64,000 nt of DNA from JAGQVA01 sp041391725 (lineage in GTDB: Bacteria; Bacteroidota; Bacteroidia; J057): contig JAWKNL010000004.1 in assembly GCA_041391725.1 (NCBI GenBank), forward strand, positions 1-64,000, in the 5' to 3' direction. Both the position numbers and the translations under genes were made by a program. The notes under the pieces are model-generated. The model saw only the letters and a list, made by a program, of their open reading frames with translations. It did not search any database and was not told the DNA's origin. Positions 8,384 through 16,651 of this stretch are shown here, in pieces; the first letter of the stretch is position 1; each line of letters starts with the position of its first letter.

Positions 8384-9712
8384 ATGGCTGGAGACAAAAT
8401 TACCATCAAAAACGGAAAGCTGTCTGTTCCTGACAGCCCGGTTATCCCTTTTATTATCGGTGACGGCACAGGTCCCGACATCTGGCACGCCTCCGTGAGA
8501 GTGTTTGACGCTGCGGTGGAAACAGCCTACGGCGGCAGCAAAAAAATCGTCTGGAAAGAAGTACTGGCCGGACAAACAGCCTTTGACGAAACCGGCGACT
8601 GGCTGCCTCAGCAGACCGTTGACGATATCGATGAATACCTCGTCGCTATCAAAGGCCCGCTGACTACTCCTATCGGTGGTGGTATCCGCTCACTCAACGT
8701 TGCCCTGCGTCAGAAACTCGACCTCTACGTTTGTCTCCGCCCGGTAAGATATTTTGAAGGAGTTCCCTCTCCCGTCAAAAATCCCGAACTGGTGGACATG
8801 GTCATCTTCCGCGAAAATACAGAAGATATCTATGCAGGTATCGAAGCAAAGGCCGGAACCGAAAAAGCAGAAAGACTGCTGGATTTTATCCGCGAAGAAT
8901 TTCCCGAAGATTTTGCCAAAATCCGCTTTGGCTCTGAAGAAAAAATCAATGAGTTTAACAGCTCCATCGGTGTCTCCGGTTCTTCAACTGTTGAAGTAGG
9001 TCTGGGGATTAAAGCCGTTTCCCGTACAGGCACAGAAAGACTGGTTCGCGGTGCCATTGAATACGCGATCCGCCACAAGCGCAAATCCGTTACGCTGGTA
9101 CACAAAGGAAACATCATGAAATATACTGAGGGTGCTTTCCGCGACTGGGGATACGAACTCGCCGAGCGTGAATTTGGGGATCATGTTTATACCTGGGCAC
9201 AGTACGACCGCACTGCGGCTGTGAGTGGAAAAGACGCTGCCAACGCTGAGCAGTCTGCTGCCGAAAAAGCAGGTATAATTATCATCAAAGATGCTATCGC
9301 CGACATCGCCCTCCAGCAGGTACTTACCCGCCCCAGCGAATTTGATGTCATCGCTACCCTCAACCTCAACGGTGACTATCTCTCCGACGCACTGGCTGCT
9401 CAGGTAGGTGGGATCGGTATCGCTCCCGGCGCTAATATCAACTATATCTCCGGTCATGCTTTGTTTGAAGCTACCCACGGTACTGCGCCCAAATACGCAG
9501 ACCTCGACGTGGTAAACCCCAGTTCGGTTATCCTCTCAGGTGTACTGATGCTGGAGCACATGGGCTGGCAGGAAGCTGCTGACCTGATTATCAAAGGTAT
9601 TGAAGCTTCTATTTCCGGCAAAAAAGTAACCTATGACTTCCACCGCCTCATGGAAGGAGCAACCAAACTCAAATGCTCCGAATTTGGCGACGAAATCATC
9701 CGGAATATGTAA
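8384..9712 (+). CDS. icd: NADP-dependent isocitrate dehydrogenase
   Basis: 442 residues, the usual length of the bacterial NADP enzyme. It oxidises isocitrate to 2-oxoglutarate and CO2 in the citric acid cycle and makes NADPH. Visible signatures are FIIGDGTGPDIW near the start, the substrate-binding loop GGGIRSLNVALRQ with the phosphorylatable Ser, IFRENTEDIYAGIE, and the cofactor region HGTAPKYAD, where Lys-Tyr (E. coli K344/Y345) contact the 2'-phosphate of NADP. TYDFHRLMEG near the C-terminus supplies the Tyr and Arg that E. coli uses for the same purpose (Y391/R395). These residues support NADP rather than NAD use. It is a single-gene unit with its own candidate promoter and a strong terminator after it. 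Confidence 0.97.
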   Translation: MAGDKITIKNGKLSVPDSPVIPFIIGDGTGPDIWHASVRVFDAAVETAYGGSKKIVWKEVLAGQTAFDETGDWLPQQTVDDIDEYLVAIKGPLTTPIGGGIRSLNVALRQKLDLYVCLRPVRYFEGVPSPVKNPELVDMVIFRENTEDIYAGIEAKAGTEKAERLLDFIREEFPEDFAKIRFGSEEKINEFNSSIGVSGSSTVEVGLGIKAVSRTGTERLVRGAIEYAIRHKRKSVTLVHKGNIMKYTEGAFRDWGYELAEREFGDHVYTWAQYDRTAAVSGKDAANAEQSAAEKAGIIIIKDAIADIALQQVLTRPSEFDVIATLNLNGDYLSDALAAQVGGIGIAPGANINYISGHALFEATHGTAPKYADLDVVNPSSVILSGVLMLEHMGWQEAADLIIKGIEASISGKKVTYDFHRLMEGATKLKCSEFGDEIIRNM

Positions 9713-9744
9713 TAATGTGCCTTCAGGCGCAAAAAGTAAATGTG

Positions 9745-9774
9745 AAATCCTCCCTGCAAAGGGGGGATTTTTTT
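9745..9774 (+). terminator. Rho-independent terminator after icd
   Basis: Ten-base-pair stem (AAATCCTCCC / GGGGGGATTT, one G-T wobble) with loop TGCAAA, followed by TTTT. It lies 33 bases after the icd stop. Confidence 0.85.
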
Positions 9775-9861
9775 GTTGAGGTTTTTTACTTACAGGAGCT
9801 TTCACTATCTTCCAAAAACCTGTTTTCAACCACACTCAGCCATCACAAAAACCCAATATAC

Positions 9862-10167
9862 ATGCAAAAACACGTACTTTTCTTTTGCCTTTTGTTGCCG
9901 GGGGCGATAAGTTTTGCGGCAGATAACAACAACGCCCGGCGAGCCGATCCCCGCCTCAACGCCCGTGATCTGATCCATCTGGAGGGAGACGCGAAACTCC
10001 GGATTTTGGATACCTATGGCCGGGAAGTCGCCCGACAAACAGTCTCCACCCAAGAAGGCCAATGGCTATGGGATACGCGGGAGATGCCGGATGGCATCTA
10101 TCTCTACGAATTGCGCACGGAGGCACAGGAAGTGCTGGCACAGGGGAAGATTGTGGTACTGAGGTAA
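9862..10167 (+). CDS. Short secreted protein ending in a T9SS sorting tail
   Basis: 101 residues from the ATG at 9862, which opens a signal peptide (HVLFFCLLLPGAISFA). Longer in-frame starts run through the icd terminator and are unlikely. After the signal there are only about 20 polar residues before a typical type IX secretion C-terminal domain: LRILDTYGREVARQ, WLWDTREMPDGIYLYEL, and a final GKIVVLR. This matches the Por-secretion tail pattern (L.I.D..GR.V, W-D, PDGIY-Y-L, GK-V). No passenger enzyme is present, so the protein is almost a bare sorting tail. It may be a relic of a larger secreted protein, or a small surface protein in its own right. Confidence 0.65.
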   Translation: MQKHVLFFCLLLPGAISFAADNNNARRADPRLNARDLIHLEGDAKLRILDTYGREVARQTVSTQEGQWLWDTREMPDGIYLYELRTEAQEVLAQGKIVVLR

Positions 10168-10274
10168 ACCTACGGTTGGCGAAAAGGGTTTCTCGCAGAG
10201 GTCGCTAAGAAGTACTTCGCGTATTTTGCGGTTCTTGGCGTACTTTGCGTGAAACCTGCGGTTGGCGAAAAGGG
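10166..10274. repeat. Dispersed-type intergenic repeat with direct and inverted copies
   Basis: Two 23-base direct copies (10166-10188 and 10252-10274, one mismatch, core CGGTTGGCGAAAAGGG) flank an imperfect inverted repeat. Its arms are 10189-10211 and 10232-10254 (18 of 23 positions pair; arms begin TTTCTCGCAGAGG and end TTTGCGTGAAA). The 'CGCAGAGG...TTTGCGTGAAA' style is familiar from abundant intergenic palindromes in many bacterial genomes. It sits between two convergent genes. Confidence 0.7.
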
Positions 10275-10291
10275 CTATTCGCTAAGAGGCG

Positions 10292-10768
10292 TTATTTCCC
10301 CAAAAACCGCCTTACCATCTTTACCACCTGATCCATTGTACCAAAATCTGTATCGGCTCTTTCTGAGAGTGGAATGCCTGTAGTGCCGCTTCCCATTACT
10401 ACTACACGGTACAGTTGTTTGTCTCCTTTGGTGAGGGTTTCCAGTTCTACACTGCGAATTTCTTCGAGCGGTATTTCGCAGGTGATGATGGTGGAGGTGC
10501 CCCTGGTTTTGGAAATAGTCAGCAGCCCTGTTTTTTTATCCAGGCGGATGCGAATGGTGGCAGAAATCAGAATACCCACAATCCCGGCGATAAACATGAC
10601 AATACCTGCAATGTAAAAAGTCCTGTACCAGGCCAGTATGCCGTATTCCTTTACCGAACCAATCCACAGCGATATACCTGCCAGTGCCAGGGAGAGGTAA
10701 AGCATTTGTTTCATAAAAGGCTTTTCCTCGATGATCATTTCATCTCTGACAAAAGTTCTGATCTCCAT
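10292..10768 (-). CDS. Membrane protein with PH-like domain
   Basis: 158 residues. Two hydrophobic helices (about 20-38, LYLSLALAGISLWIG; about 50-70, FYIAGIVMFIAGIVGILI) are followed by a soluble domain of about 85 residues rich in beta strands (IRIRLDKKTGLLTISK, CEIPLEEIRSVELE, LYRVVVM). This layout resembles small bacterial membrane proteins with a pleckstrin-homology-like cytoplasmic domain. No catalytic motif is seen. It begins only one base after the stop of the upstream VWA protein gene, so the two are one operon. The upstream neighbour is an exported protein, which suggests a shared envelope function, but this is inference. Confidence 0.6.
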   Translation of the reverse strand: MEIRTFVRDEMIIEEKPFMKQMLYLSLALAGISLWIGSVKEYGILAWYRTFYIAGIVMFIAGIVGILISATIRIRLDKKTGLLTISKTRGTSTIITCEIPLEEIRSVELETLTKGDKQLYRVVVMGSGTTGIPLSERADTDFGTMDQVVKMVRRFLGK

Positions 10769-10769
10769 A

Positions 10770-12752
10770 TTATCTTTTTCTTACGGCCTTGGCTTCCTTG
10801 AGCAGGGCCAGATCTACATTTTCGGCTGTGATGCCGGCATAGTTCCCGCCGCCTTTTTCGGCGAGGGTTTGCAGTTGTTTGACTTTATCGTCGTTGAGTT
10901 TCCCAAAAGAAAATACCGAAAGGTAAACCGCGTTGCTGGCATTTTTCTCAGCAATGGAATACAGATCATCCACCTCAAAATACCCGTCGGTAGCCAGAAT
11001 GATGCGGTTGTTTCCTCCGCTGATGAAGTTGCGCGATGCGATGGAGTAAGCCTTCCGGAGTGCAGTACGACCTTTGGTGCCGCCGCCGCTGCGGAGGTTT
11101 TCTATGGCATCGCTGATCGTTTTTTGCCTTGCTGCAGATATGCCATCGAGGATAACCTCAGCATCTCCGGAGTACACCACAATAGAAACCTGATCTTCGG
11201 GGCGCATATGTTCGAGCAGCTTTTTAAAGGAGTCTTTGAGCAGGGGCAATTTTTCCGGTTTGCGCATGGAGGCAGACACGTCGAGCAGGAGAATCAGGTT
11301 GTTTTCTGCTACTCCGTCGAAAGAATAGGGATCAGTGATCTCAACGGTTTCAACGGGCGTCTGGGGGATTACCGTCGGTGTCTCTATTGTACGGGGTTTG
11401 GTATCCACTTTGGAGATAACCGGCACCTGATCGTGATCTTCTTCCGGGGCAGGATGTGGATTTTCTTTTACCGGAGGCTGATTTTGGACAATTACCTGCG
11501 GCTGCGGTTCTGTCTTTTCAGGGGTTTTTGCCAGAAGGAAATTGGAGGGGTAGGTTTCATTAAACCCTTTGGTTTCGGTGGTGATGGTTCTCCGGGTATT
11601 GGGATAGCCTTCACAAACGATAATCTGATCGTAAACCCTACTTTTATTGGGAAGTTCGATAGAATATTTCCCGGAAGTGTTGGTTGTAACTTTTTTTACC
11701 ACCCTTTTGGTACGGGCATCGAGCAGGATTACTTCTGAGGTCAGCCCGCGCCAGGAGGCACTGTCTCTGACGGTTCCGGTAAGGGTGTGGACGTATTCTA
11801 TAATATCGGGTTTGATTCTTTCGTCGGCAAGCTGGAGGTCGGCAAAATAAATATCGCCATCCCTTACAAAATAGGCCTCATTGCCATCCGCAGTCAGAAT
11901 CAGTCCGTAATCATCTCTGGTTGTATTAAAGGGTGCCCCCACATTAATTACTTCTCCGAAAGTACCGTCGCTGTTGAGGGTGGTTTTGTAAATATCTAGC
12001 CCGCCAAATCCCTCATAGCCGTCTGAGGCAAAATAAAGGGTTTTGCCATCTGCAGCAAGAAATACCGAGCGGTCGTCGCCCGGAGTGGATATCGGCAGTT
12101 TTTTGCAATAGGTCCAGCCGTAAGTGGACTGTTTGCTCATATAAATATCCATATTGGCATCATAGTCGGGGCCGGCTGCCACGATAAAACGTCTTTCATC
12201 GTAGGAAAGGGTCATTCCGTCGGTAGCGGGCATAATGCGGAAAAATTCGGTAATTCCGCCACCCAGTCCCTGGCGTTCGCCCCAGGTTTTGCCATCCGTG
12301 CACCGGGCTTTGTAATAAGGGCCGCCAGACAGATGCCAGTTGGTGTTCCAGCTTTGGAAATAGACCGTTTTGCCGTCGGCAGAGATATTGGGTTCATCTT
12401 CTCCCTGCCCGGTATTAATACCATAGGGCATACTGCGGGGAGTCTGCCAGCGTCCGCCGACTTTCTGCGAATACCAGATATCGCCATCATAGACGGAGTC
12501 GCCGCGGAAGGTCATATAACTTCTCGACCAGGGCTGGCCGCCGCGCAGGGACATAAAAAACAGGAATTGTCCATCAGGAGTAATCGACAGATTAGTTTCC
12601 CGGTGGGGACTGCTCAGGGTAGTTACTTTCTGAATCCTGATCTGATCCTTGTGGTCGAGAATGGTCGCCTTTCGCTCAGGTACCTGGCCGTAGAGAGAGA
12701 TTGCGGAGCACGAAAGGAGAAAACAACAGCAAAAGATAGTATTCAGTTTCAT
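10770..12752 (-). CDS. Secreted beta-propeller / carboxypeptidase-regulatory / VWA protein
   Basis: 660 residues with a signal peptide (FCCCFLLSCSAISLYG). Residues about 40-330 carry repeated WD40-like/PD40 (TolB-type) motifs such as SADGKTVYFQSW and AADGKTLYFASDGYEG, a propeller fold. About 335-415 looks like a CarboxypepD_reg-like beta-sandwich (LTGTVRDSASWRGL, NTSGKYSIELP). A Pro/Glu-rich linker follows, then a von Willebrand factor A domain (about 480-650). Its metal-ion site is intact: DVSAS near residue 490, TKGRTAL, and ATDG. The propeller plus peg plus OmpA arrangement is common in Bacteroidota, but here the last module is VWA, not OmpA. A role in protein-protein contact at the envelope is likely. 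It is the first gene of a two-gene operon. Confidence 0.8.
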   Translation of the reverse strand: MKLNTIFCCCFLLSCSAISLYGQVPERKATILDHKDQIRIQKVTTLSSPHRETNLSITPDGQFLFFMSLRGGQPWSRSYMTFRGDSVYDGDIWYSQKVGGRWQTPRSMPYGINTGQGEDEPNISADGKTVYFQSWNTNWHLSGGPYYKARCTDGKTWGERQGLGGGITEFFRIMPATDGMTLSYDERRFIVAAGPDYDANMDIYMSKQSTYGWTYCKKLPISTPGDDRSVFLAADGKTLYFASDGYEGFGGLDIYKTTLNSDGTFGEVINVGAPFNTTRDDYGLILTADGNEAYFVRDGDIYFADLQLADERIKPDIIEYVHTLTGTVRDSASWRGLTSEVILLDARTKRVVKKVTTNTSGKYSIELPNKSRVYDQIIVCEGYPNTRRTITTETKGFNETYPSNFLLAKTPEKTEPQPQVIVQNQPPVKENPHPAPEEDHDQVPVISKVDTKPRTIETPTVIPQTPVETVEITDPYSFDGVAENNLILLLDVSASMRKPEKLPLLKDSFKKLLEHMRPEDQVSIVVYSGDAEVILDGISAARQKTISDAIENLRSGGGTKGRTALRKAYSIASRNFISGGNNRIILATDGYFEVDDLYSIAEKNASNAVYLSVFSFGKLNDDKVKQLQTLAEKGGGNYAGITAENVDLALLKEAKAVRKR

Positions 12753-12877
12753 TACCAGGGGACTTTGAGTATAGATTCAATTAACGTTTTACGGCACGTG
12801 GATATTTAGTTACTTTGAGCAGATATTGAAGTTACGAAGATAAAACCCGTAACACCAACAGCAGTAAAAAATTCTCT

Positions 12878-13594
12878 ATGATACTTGGCGTGATTCCCGC
12901 CCGTTTTGGTTCCAGCCGTTTTCCCGGAAAACCGCTGGTGGATATTCGCGGAAAATCGATGATAAGGCGGGTATATGAGCAGTGCTGCAAGGCATCTGCC
13001 CTCAGCCTTGTAGTCGTGGCTACTGATGATGACCGGATTTTCGATCATGTGCGCGCTTTTGGCGGCGAGGTGGTTATGACAGGCAAACAGCATCTTTCAG
13101 GTACCGAGCGAATGGCTGAGGTGGCACAAAAGTACGCAGATTTCAGCCACTTTATCAATATCCAGGGGGATGAGCCTTTTATCGATCCGGGGCAGGTGAA
13201 TCAGGTGGGCGAATTATTGCTCGGTGAATCGACTCCGGATATCGTGACCCTTGCCCGCCCTGTGCTGGAAAAGGAAGCCCTCAGCAACCCGAATCTGGTG
13301 AAGGTCGTGATGGATAACAGCGGGAACGCATTGTATTTCAGCAGGTCGGTAATTCCTTTTCCCCGCCATCCGCAGGCAGAGACGATGTGGTACAAACATA
13401 TCGGAATTTATGGATTTGCCAGGCCTGTATTGCTCAAAGTACCCGCAATGCCGCCTTCTCCGCTGGAGGTCTGTGAATCGCTGGAACAACTCCGCTGGCT
13501 GGCCAATGGCTATAAAATAAGGGTAGGGTTGACAGATAAAGAGGCGTTGTCGGTGGACACACCAGAGGACTTATCCGAAATTTCGGATTTATAG
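12878..13594 (+). CDS. kdsB: 3-deoxy-manno-octulosonate cytidylyltransferase
   Basis: 238 residues, slightly short but normal for the family. It activates Kdo with CTP to give CMP-Kdo for the lipopolysaccharide inner core. The N-terminal nucleotide-binding signature IPARFGSSRFPGKPL is complete, followed by VVATDDDRI, SGTERMAEV and NIQGDEPFI. The C-terminal part keeps YKHIGIYGF. Cytoplasmic; no signal peptide. It starts about 125 bases from the divergent VWA-protein gene, and nuoJ starts 60 bases after it, so kdsB may be the first gene of a longer transcript. Confidence 0.95.
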   Translation: MILGVIPARFGSSRFPGKPLVDIRGKSMIRRVYEQCCKASALSLVVVATDDDRIFDHVRAFGGEVVMTGKQHLSGTERMAEVAQKYADFSHFINIQGDEPFIDPGQVNQVGELLLGESTPDIVTLARPVLEKEALSNPNLVKVVMDNSGNALYFSRSVIPFPRHPQAETMWYKHIGIYGFARPVLLKVPAMPPSPLEVCESLEQLRWLANGYKIRVGLTDKEALSVDTPEDLSEISDL

Positions 13595-13654
13595 GGAGAA
13601 TATTTTGATAAAATTCCCCTTTTTTCCCATATTGGCCCCCAAATTAAGAGATCA

Positions 13655-14173
13655 TTGGAAGCAACATCTTTAACAGTTCAAACGGTACTTTTCTGGCTGT
13701 TTGCCATTTTGGGAATCGCCGGTGGGGTAGGGCTCATTTTTAACCGCAGCCCGATTTATGCAGCACTCTCGCTGATTCTGAATTTTTTCAGTATCGCGGG
13801 GCTGTACCTTTCACTGAATGCAGAGTTTATTGCTGCCATTCAGATTCTGGTTTACGCCGGAGCCATCATGGTATTATTCCTTTTCGTCATCATGCTGCTC
13901 AACCTTCAGGATGAGCATGGGGTGTATTCTTTTGACCTGCGAAGGGGGATCGCCTTTATTCTGGGGCTGGCCTTTATTGCAGAGATGCTGTTTGTCTTCA
14001 GGTCATTTGCCGAAAAATCTGTTACCGCAGACTTTGCCTTTGGAAAAGTCGAAACCATCGGTGAAAAAATGATGACCGACTACCTGTTTCCCTTTGAGAT
14101 GATCTCGGTCATTCTCATCGCTGCCCTGATAGGTGCGATTGTGATCGCCCGTAAACATAATTATTCCGAATAG
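13655..14173 (+). CDS. nuoJ: NADH-quinone oxidoreductase subunit J
   Basis: 172 residues with five predicted membrane helices; an inner-membrane subunit of respiratory complex I near the quinone site and the start of the proton-pumping arm. Typical features are LNFFSIAGLYLSLNAEFIAAIQ and the following VYAGAIMVLFLFVIMLLNL, the pi-bulge helix region of NuoJ. The start codon is probably TTG at 13655; it gives the usual short N-terminus before the first helix. It lies 13 bases before nuoK. The other complex I genes are not in this window. Confidence 0.93.
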   Translation: MEATSLTVQTVLFWLFAILGIAGGVGLIFNRSPIYAALSLILNFFSIAGLYLSLNAEFIAAIQILVYAGAIMVLFLFVIMLLNLQDEHGVYSFDLRRGIAFILGLAFIAEMLFVFRSFAEKSVTADFAFGKVETIGEKMMTDYLFPFEMISVILIAALIGAIVIARKHNYSE

Positions 14174-14186
14174 TCTAATTGTATAT

Positions 14187-14495
14187 ATGCTTACTCCGAC
14201 GATTTATTCATATCTGGCTGTCAGTGTTGTGATGTTTGCCCTGGGCACCATTGGGGTACTGACTCGCCGCAACGGGATCGTGGTATTTATGTGTGTCGAG
14301 CTGATGCTCAATGCCGTAAACCTTTCCCTCGTTACCTTCTCCAATATGCATGATAATGCCAACGGCTCAATGCTGGTGTTTTTTGTCATGTGTGTGGCAG
14401 CAGCGGAAGCAGTGGTCGGGCTTTCCATCGTGATTGCACTGTTCCGGAACAAACTCGACATCGATATCAATAATGTAAATATTTTTAAATGGTGA
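14187..14495 (+). CDS. nuoK: NADH-quinone oxidoreductase subunit K
   Basis: 102 residues, exactly the usual NuoK size, with three membrane helices. The two conserved membrane glutamates needed for proton transfer are present in MCVELMLNAVNLSL (helix 2) and AAAEAVVGLSIVIALFR (helix 3). It sits in the membrane arm of complex I between NuoJ and the antiporter-like subunits. It follows nuoJ by 13 bases, and nuoL begins 41 bases later; the gap to nuoL carries a hairpin. Confidence 0.95.
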   Translation: MLTPTIYSYLAVSVVMFALGTIGVLTRRNGIVVFMCVELMLNAVNLSLVTFSNMHDNANGSMLVFFVMCVAAAEAVVGLSIVIALFRNKLDIDINNVNIFKW

Positions 14496-14515
14496 TCCCT
14501 GCGGGTTCACCATTT
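14487..14515 (+). promoter_or_regulatory. Hairpin between nuoK and nuoL
   Basis: AAATGGTGA (14487-14495) pairs with TCACCATTT (14507-14515), with a further CCC/GGG pairing inside the loop. It covers the nuoK stop codon and is followed by a weak T-rich stretch. It could be an attenuator, a partial terminator or an RNA-stability element. Confidence 0.55.
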
Positions 14516-14536
14516 TAATTCCAGATAACGAGCTAC

Positions 14537-16489
14537 ATGGATACTCTGCTAAGGCTGATCATTCTTTTGCCCATCATCAGTTCTGCTTTCATCGGGCTGG
14601 GAGGCTTCTTTTTTCCTTCCTTCCGCGAAAGGGAAAAATTGCTGGGGTTTATCGCTACTTCCGCAGTGGCGATTCCTTTTTTCCTGATACTGGCTGCCTT
14701 CTTCCAGTTTCACCATGAACCGGTTCACTTTGACCTGTTTACCTGGATGGCTGCCGGCAACCTGGATATCCGGTTTGCCTACAACCTTGACCAGCTTTCT
14801 CTCCTGATGGGGATGATCGTAAATGGGGTAGGGGCACTCATTCATATTTACTCCATAGGTTATATGCACGGAGACCGGGGGTATTACAAGTTCTTCGCCT
14901 ACCTCAATCTGTTTATCTTTTCGATGAACAACCTCATCCTCGGCGACAACCTCGCGGTGATGTTTCTCGGATGGGAAGGTGTGGGCGTTTGTTCTTACCT
15001 CCTGATCGGTTTCTGGTATGAAGATATGGCTAAAGCCGCCGCTGCTCAGAAAGCCTTTGTGGCCAACCGTATCGGCGACTTCGCTATGATTGTGGCGATG
15101 ATGTTGATTTTTACCGAACTGGTATCTCAGGGCGCATCAACCAGCCTGAGTTTCAGCGAGATCATTCAAACTGATTTTGGCGATAAAACTTCCTGGATTG
15201 CCCTGCTGCTCTTTATCGCAGCCACGGGTAAATCGGCGCAGATTCCGCTCTTCGTATGGCTTCCCGATGCTATGGCGGGCCCTACGCCGGTCTCTGCCCT
15301 CATCCACGCAGCTACCATGGTGACCTCCGGTATCTACATGATCGCAAGGCTTCACCCGGTATTCCTTGCTGCGCCGGAAGTGATGAGTTTTATTGTCATC
15401 ATCGCAGCGCTTACTGCCCTGATGGCTGCCTTTATCGCTGTCGCTCAAAATGATATCAAGGGCGTTCTTGCTTATTCAACCGTCTCACAGCTCGGATTTA
15501 TGTTTATGGCACTGGGCGCAGGCGCATTTACCACAGCCATATTCCACGTGATGACCCACGCCTTCTTCAAGGCATGTCTTTTCCTGGGTTCAGGATCAGT
15601 CATACACGCAATGGAACATATGCACACGGTCAAAGATCCGCAGGACATTCGTACTATGGGCGGACTTGGCAAATATATGCCTTCGACCAGCCGTACATTC
15701 TGGATTTCTACCCTGGCGATTGCCGGTATCCCGCTGCTATCAGGCTTTTTCTCCAAAGACGAAATTCTTTCCAGCCTGTTTTTCAACGGCTTTGAACGAC
15801 CCCTGTATTTTGTCATCTGGGGTGTTGCCCTCTTTACCGCAGTTCTGACCGCTTTCTATATGACAAGGGTAACCTTCCTCACCTTCAACGGAAAAGAGCG
15901 TTTCCCTCACGAAAAACACCCGCATGAAAGCCCTGCGATCATGACTATTCCGCTTTGGGTGCTCGCGGTACTGGCAATTTTTGGCGGTTATCTCGGACTT
16001 CCCTATATCATTGGTCATGGACATTTTCATATCCTCAATGAAAAATGGTTTCACGGGCTGATTGAAAACAGAGACCTCCATCACGTCATGACCGAACACG
16101 CGGCATTTGAATGGTTGCTTCTGGTACTGGCATTTGTGGTTTCTATCGGTACGGTGTTGTGGACGAGAAATTTCTATACCAAATATGACCTCGCCGGAGA
16201 TGAAAAAATTCAGAATTTCTTTGGAAGGTTATACAACTCCATGCGCGGCAAGTTTTTTGTGGACGAACTCTACAACAGCGCCATCATCAGGCCTTTTGTT
16301 TGGGCAGGAACCAATATCGTCGTATGGTTTGATAAAAACATCATCGACGGCGTAGTCAACGGAAGTGCATCTACTGTGGCCTCTATTGGCGATGTGTTCC
16401 GCAAGCTTCAGACCGGACTCGTATCCAACTACGTATTGCTTGTCTCTGTCGGAGTAATGCTGATCCTCACATATCTGATTTTCGGTTAA
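14537..16489 (+). CDS. nuoL: NADH-quinone oxidoreductase subunit L
   Basis: 650 residues, the large antiporter-like subunit at the far end of the complex I membrane arm. Key residues are visible: the Glu in FLGWEGVGVCSYLLIG, the Lys in ATGKSAQIPLFVWLPDAM followed by AGPTPVSALIHAATMVTSG, and HAFFKACLFLGSGSVIH. These form the family's proton-channel chain. The C-terminal part contains the extension corresponding to the lateral helix. It ends the nuoJKL group and is followed by a strong terminator. NuoM and NuoN, which normally follow NuoL, are absent here. Confidence 0.95.
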   Translation: MDTLLRLIILLPIISSAFIGLGGFFFPSFREREKLLGFIATSAVAIPFFLILAAFFQFHHEPVHFDLFTWMAAGNLDIRFAYNLDQLSLLMGMIVNGVGALIHIYSIGYMHGDRGYYKFFAYLNLFIFSMNNLILGDNLAVMFLGWEGVGVCSYLLIGFWYEDMAKAAAAQKAFVANRIGDFAMIVAMMLIFTELVSQGASTSLSFSEIIQTDFGDKTSWIALLLFIAATGKSAQIPLFVWLPDAMAGPTPVSALIHAATMVTSGIYMIARLHPVFLAAPEVMSFIVIIAALTALMAAFIAVAQNDIKGVLAYSTVSQLGFMFMALGAGAFTTAIFHVMTHAFFKACLFLGSGSVIHAMEHMHTVKDPQDIRTMGGLGKYMPSTSRTFWISTLAIAGIPLLSGFFSKDEILSSLFFNGFERPLYFVIWGVALFTAVLTAFYMTRVTFLTFNGKERFPHEKHPHESPAIMTIPLWVLAVLAIFGGYLGLPYIIGHGHFHILNEKWFHGLIENRDLHHVMTEHAAFEWLLLVLAFVVSIGTVLWTRNFYTKYDLAGDEKIQNFFGRLYNSMRGKFFVDELYNSAIIRPFVWAGTNIVVWFDKNIIDGVVNGSASTVASIGDVFRKLQTGLVSNYVLLVSVGVMLILTYLIFG

Positions 16490-16513
16490 ATCAGGTTTAC
16501 ATAAAATATTCTG

Positions 16514-16558
16514 ATCCGGATGGCGTCTATGCAATCGTGCCATCCGGATTTTTTGTTT
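16514..16558 (+). terminator. Rho-independent terminator after nuoL
   Basis: Perfect 11-bp stem (ATCCGGATGGC / GCCATCCGGAT, loop 14 bases) followed by a T-rich tail (TTTTTTGTTT). It closes the nuoJKL unit. Confidence 0.9.
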
Positions 16559-16651
16559 AAAGGAAAACGTTGCCTTTGTCCTTTAGCTAACATTTCGGGA
16601 AATTGCACGTTTGTATGATTGCAGTCGATTACCAGCAAACCTCTCAAATCT

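Noticed and set aside
10166..10274. Possible CRISPR array
   Set aside because: Only two direct copies occur, with an inverted repeat between them, and no cas genes are in the window.
10731..11738. Plus-strand open frame of 335 codons opposite the VWA protein
   Set aside because: It has no start region and no domain; Phe/Gly/Cys-rich text typical of an antisense shadow. The VWA reading has intact motifs.
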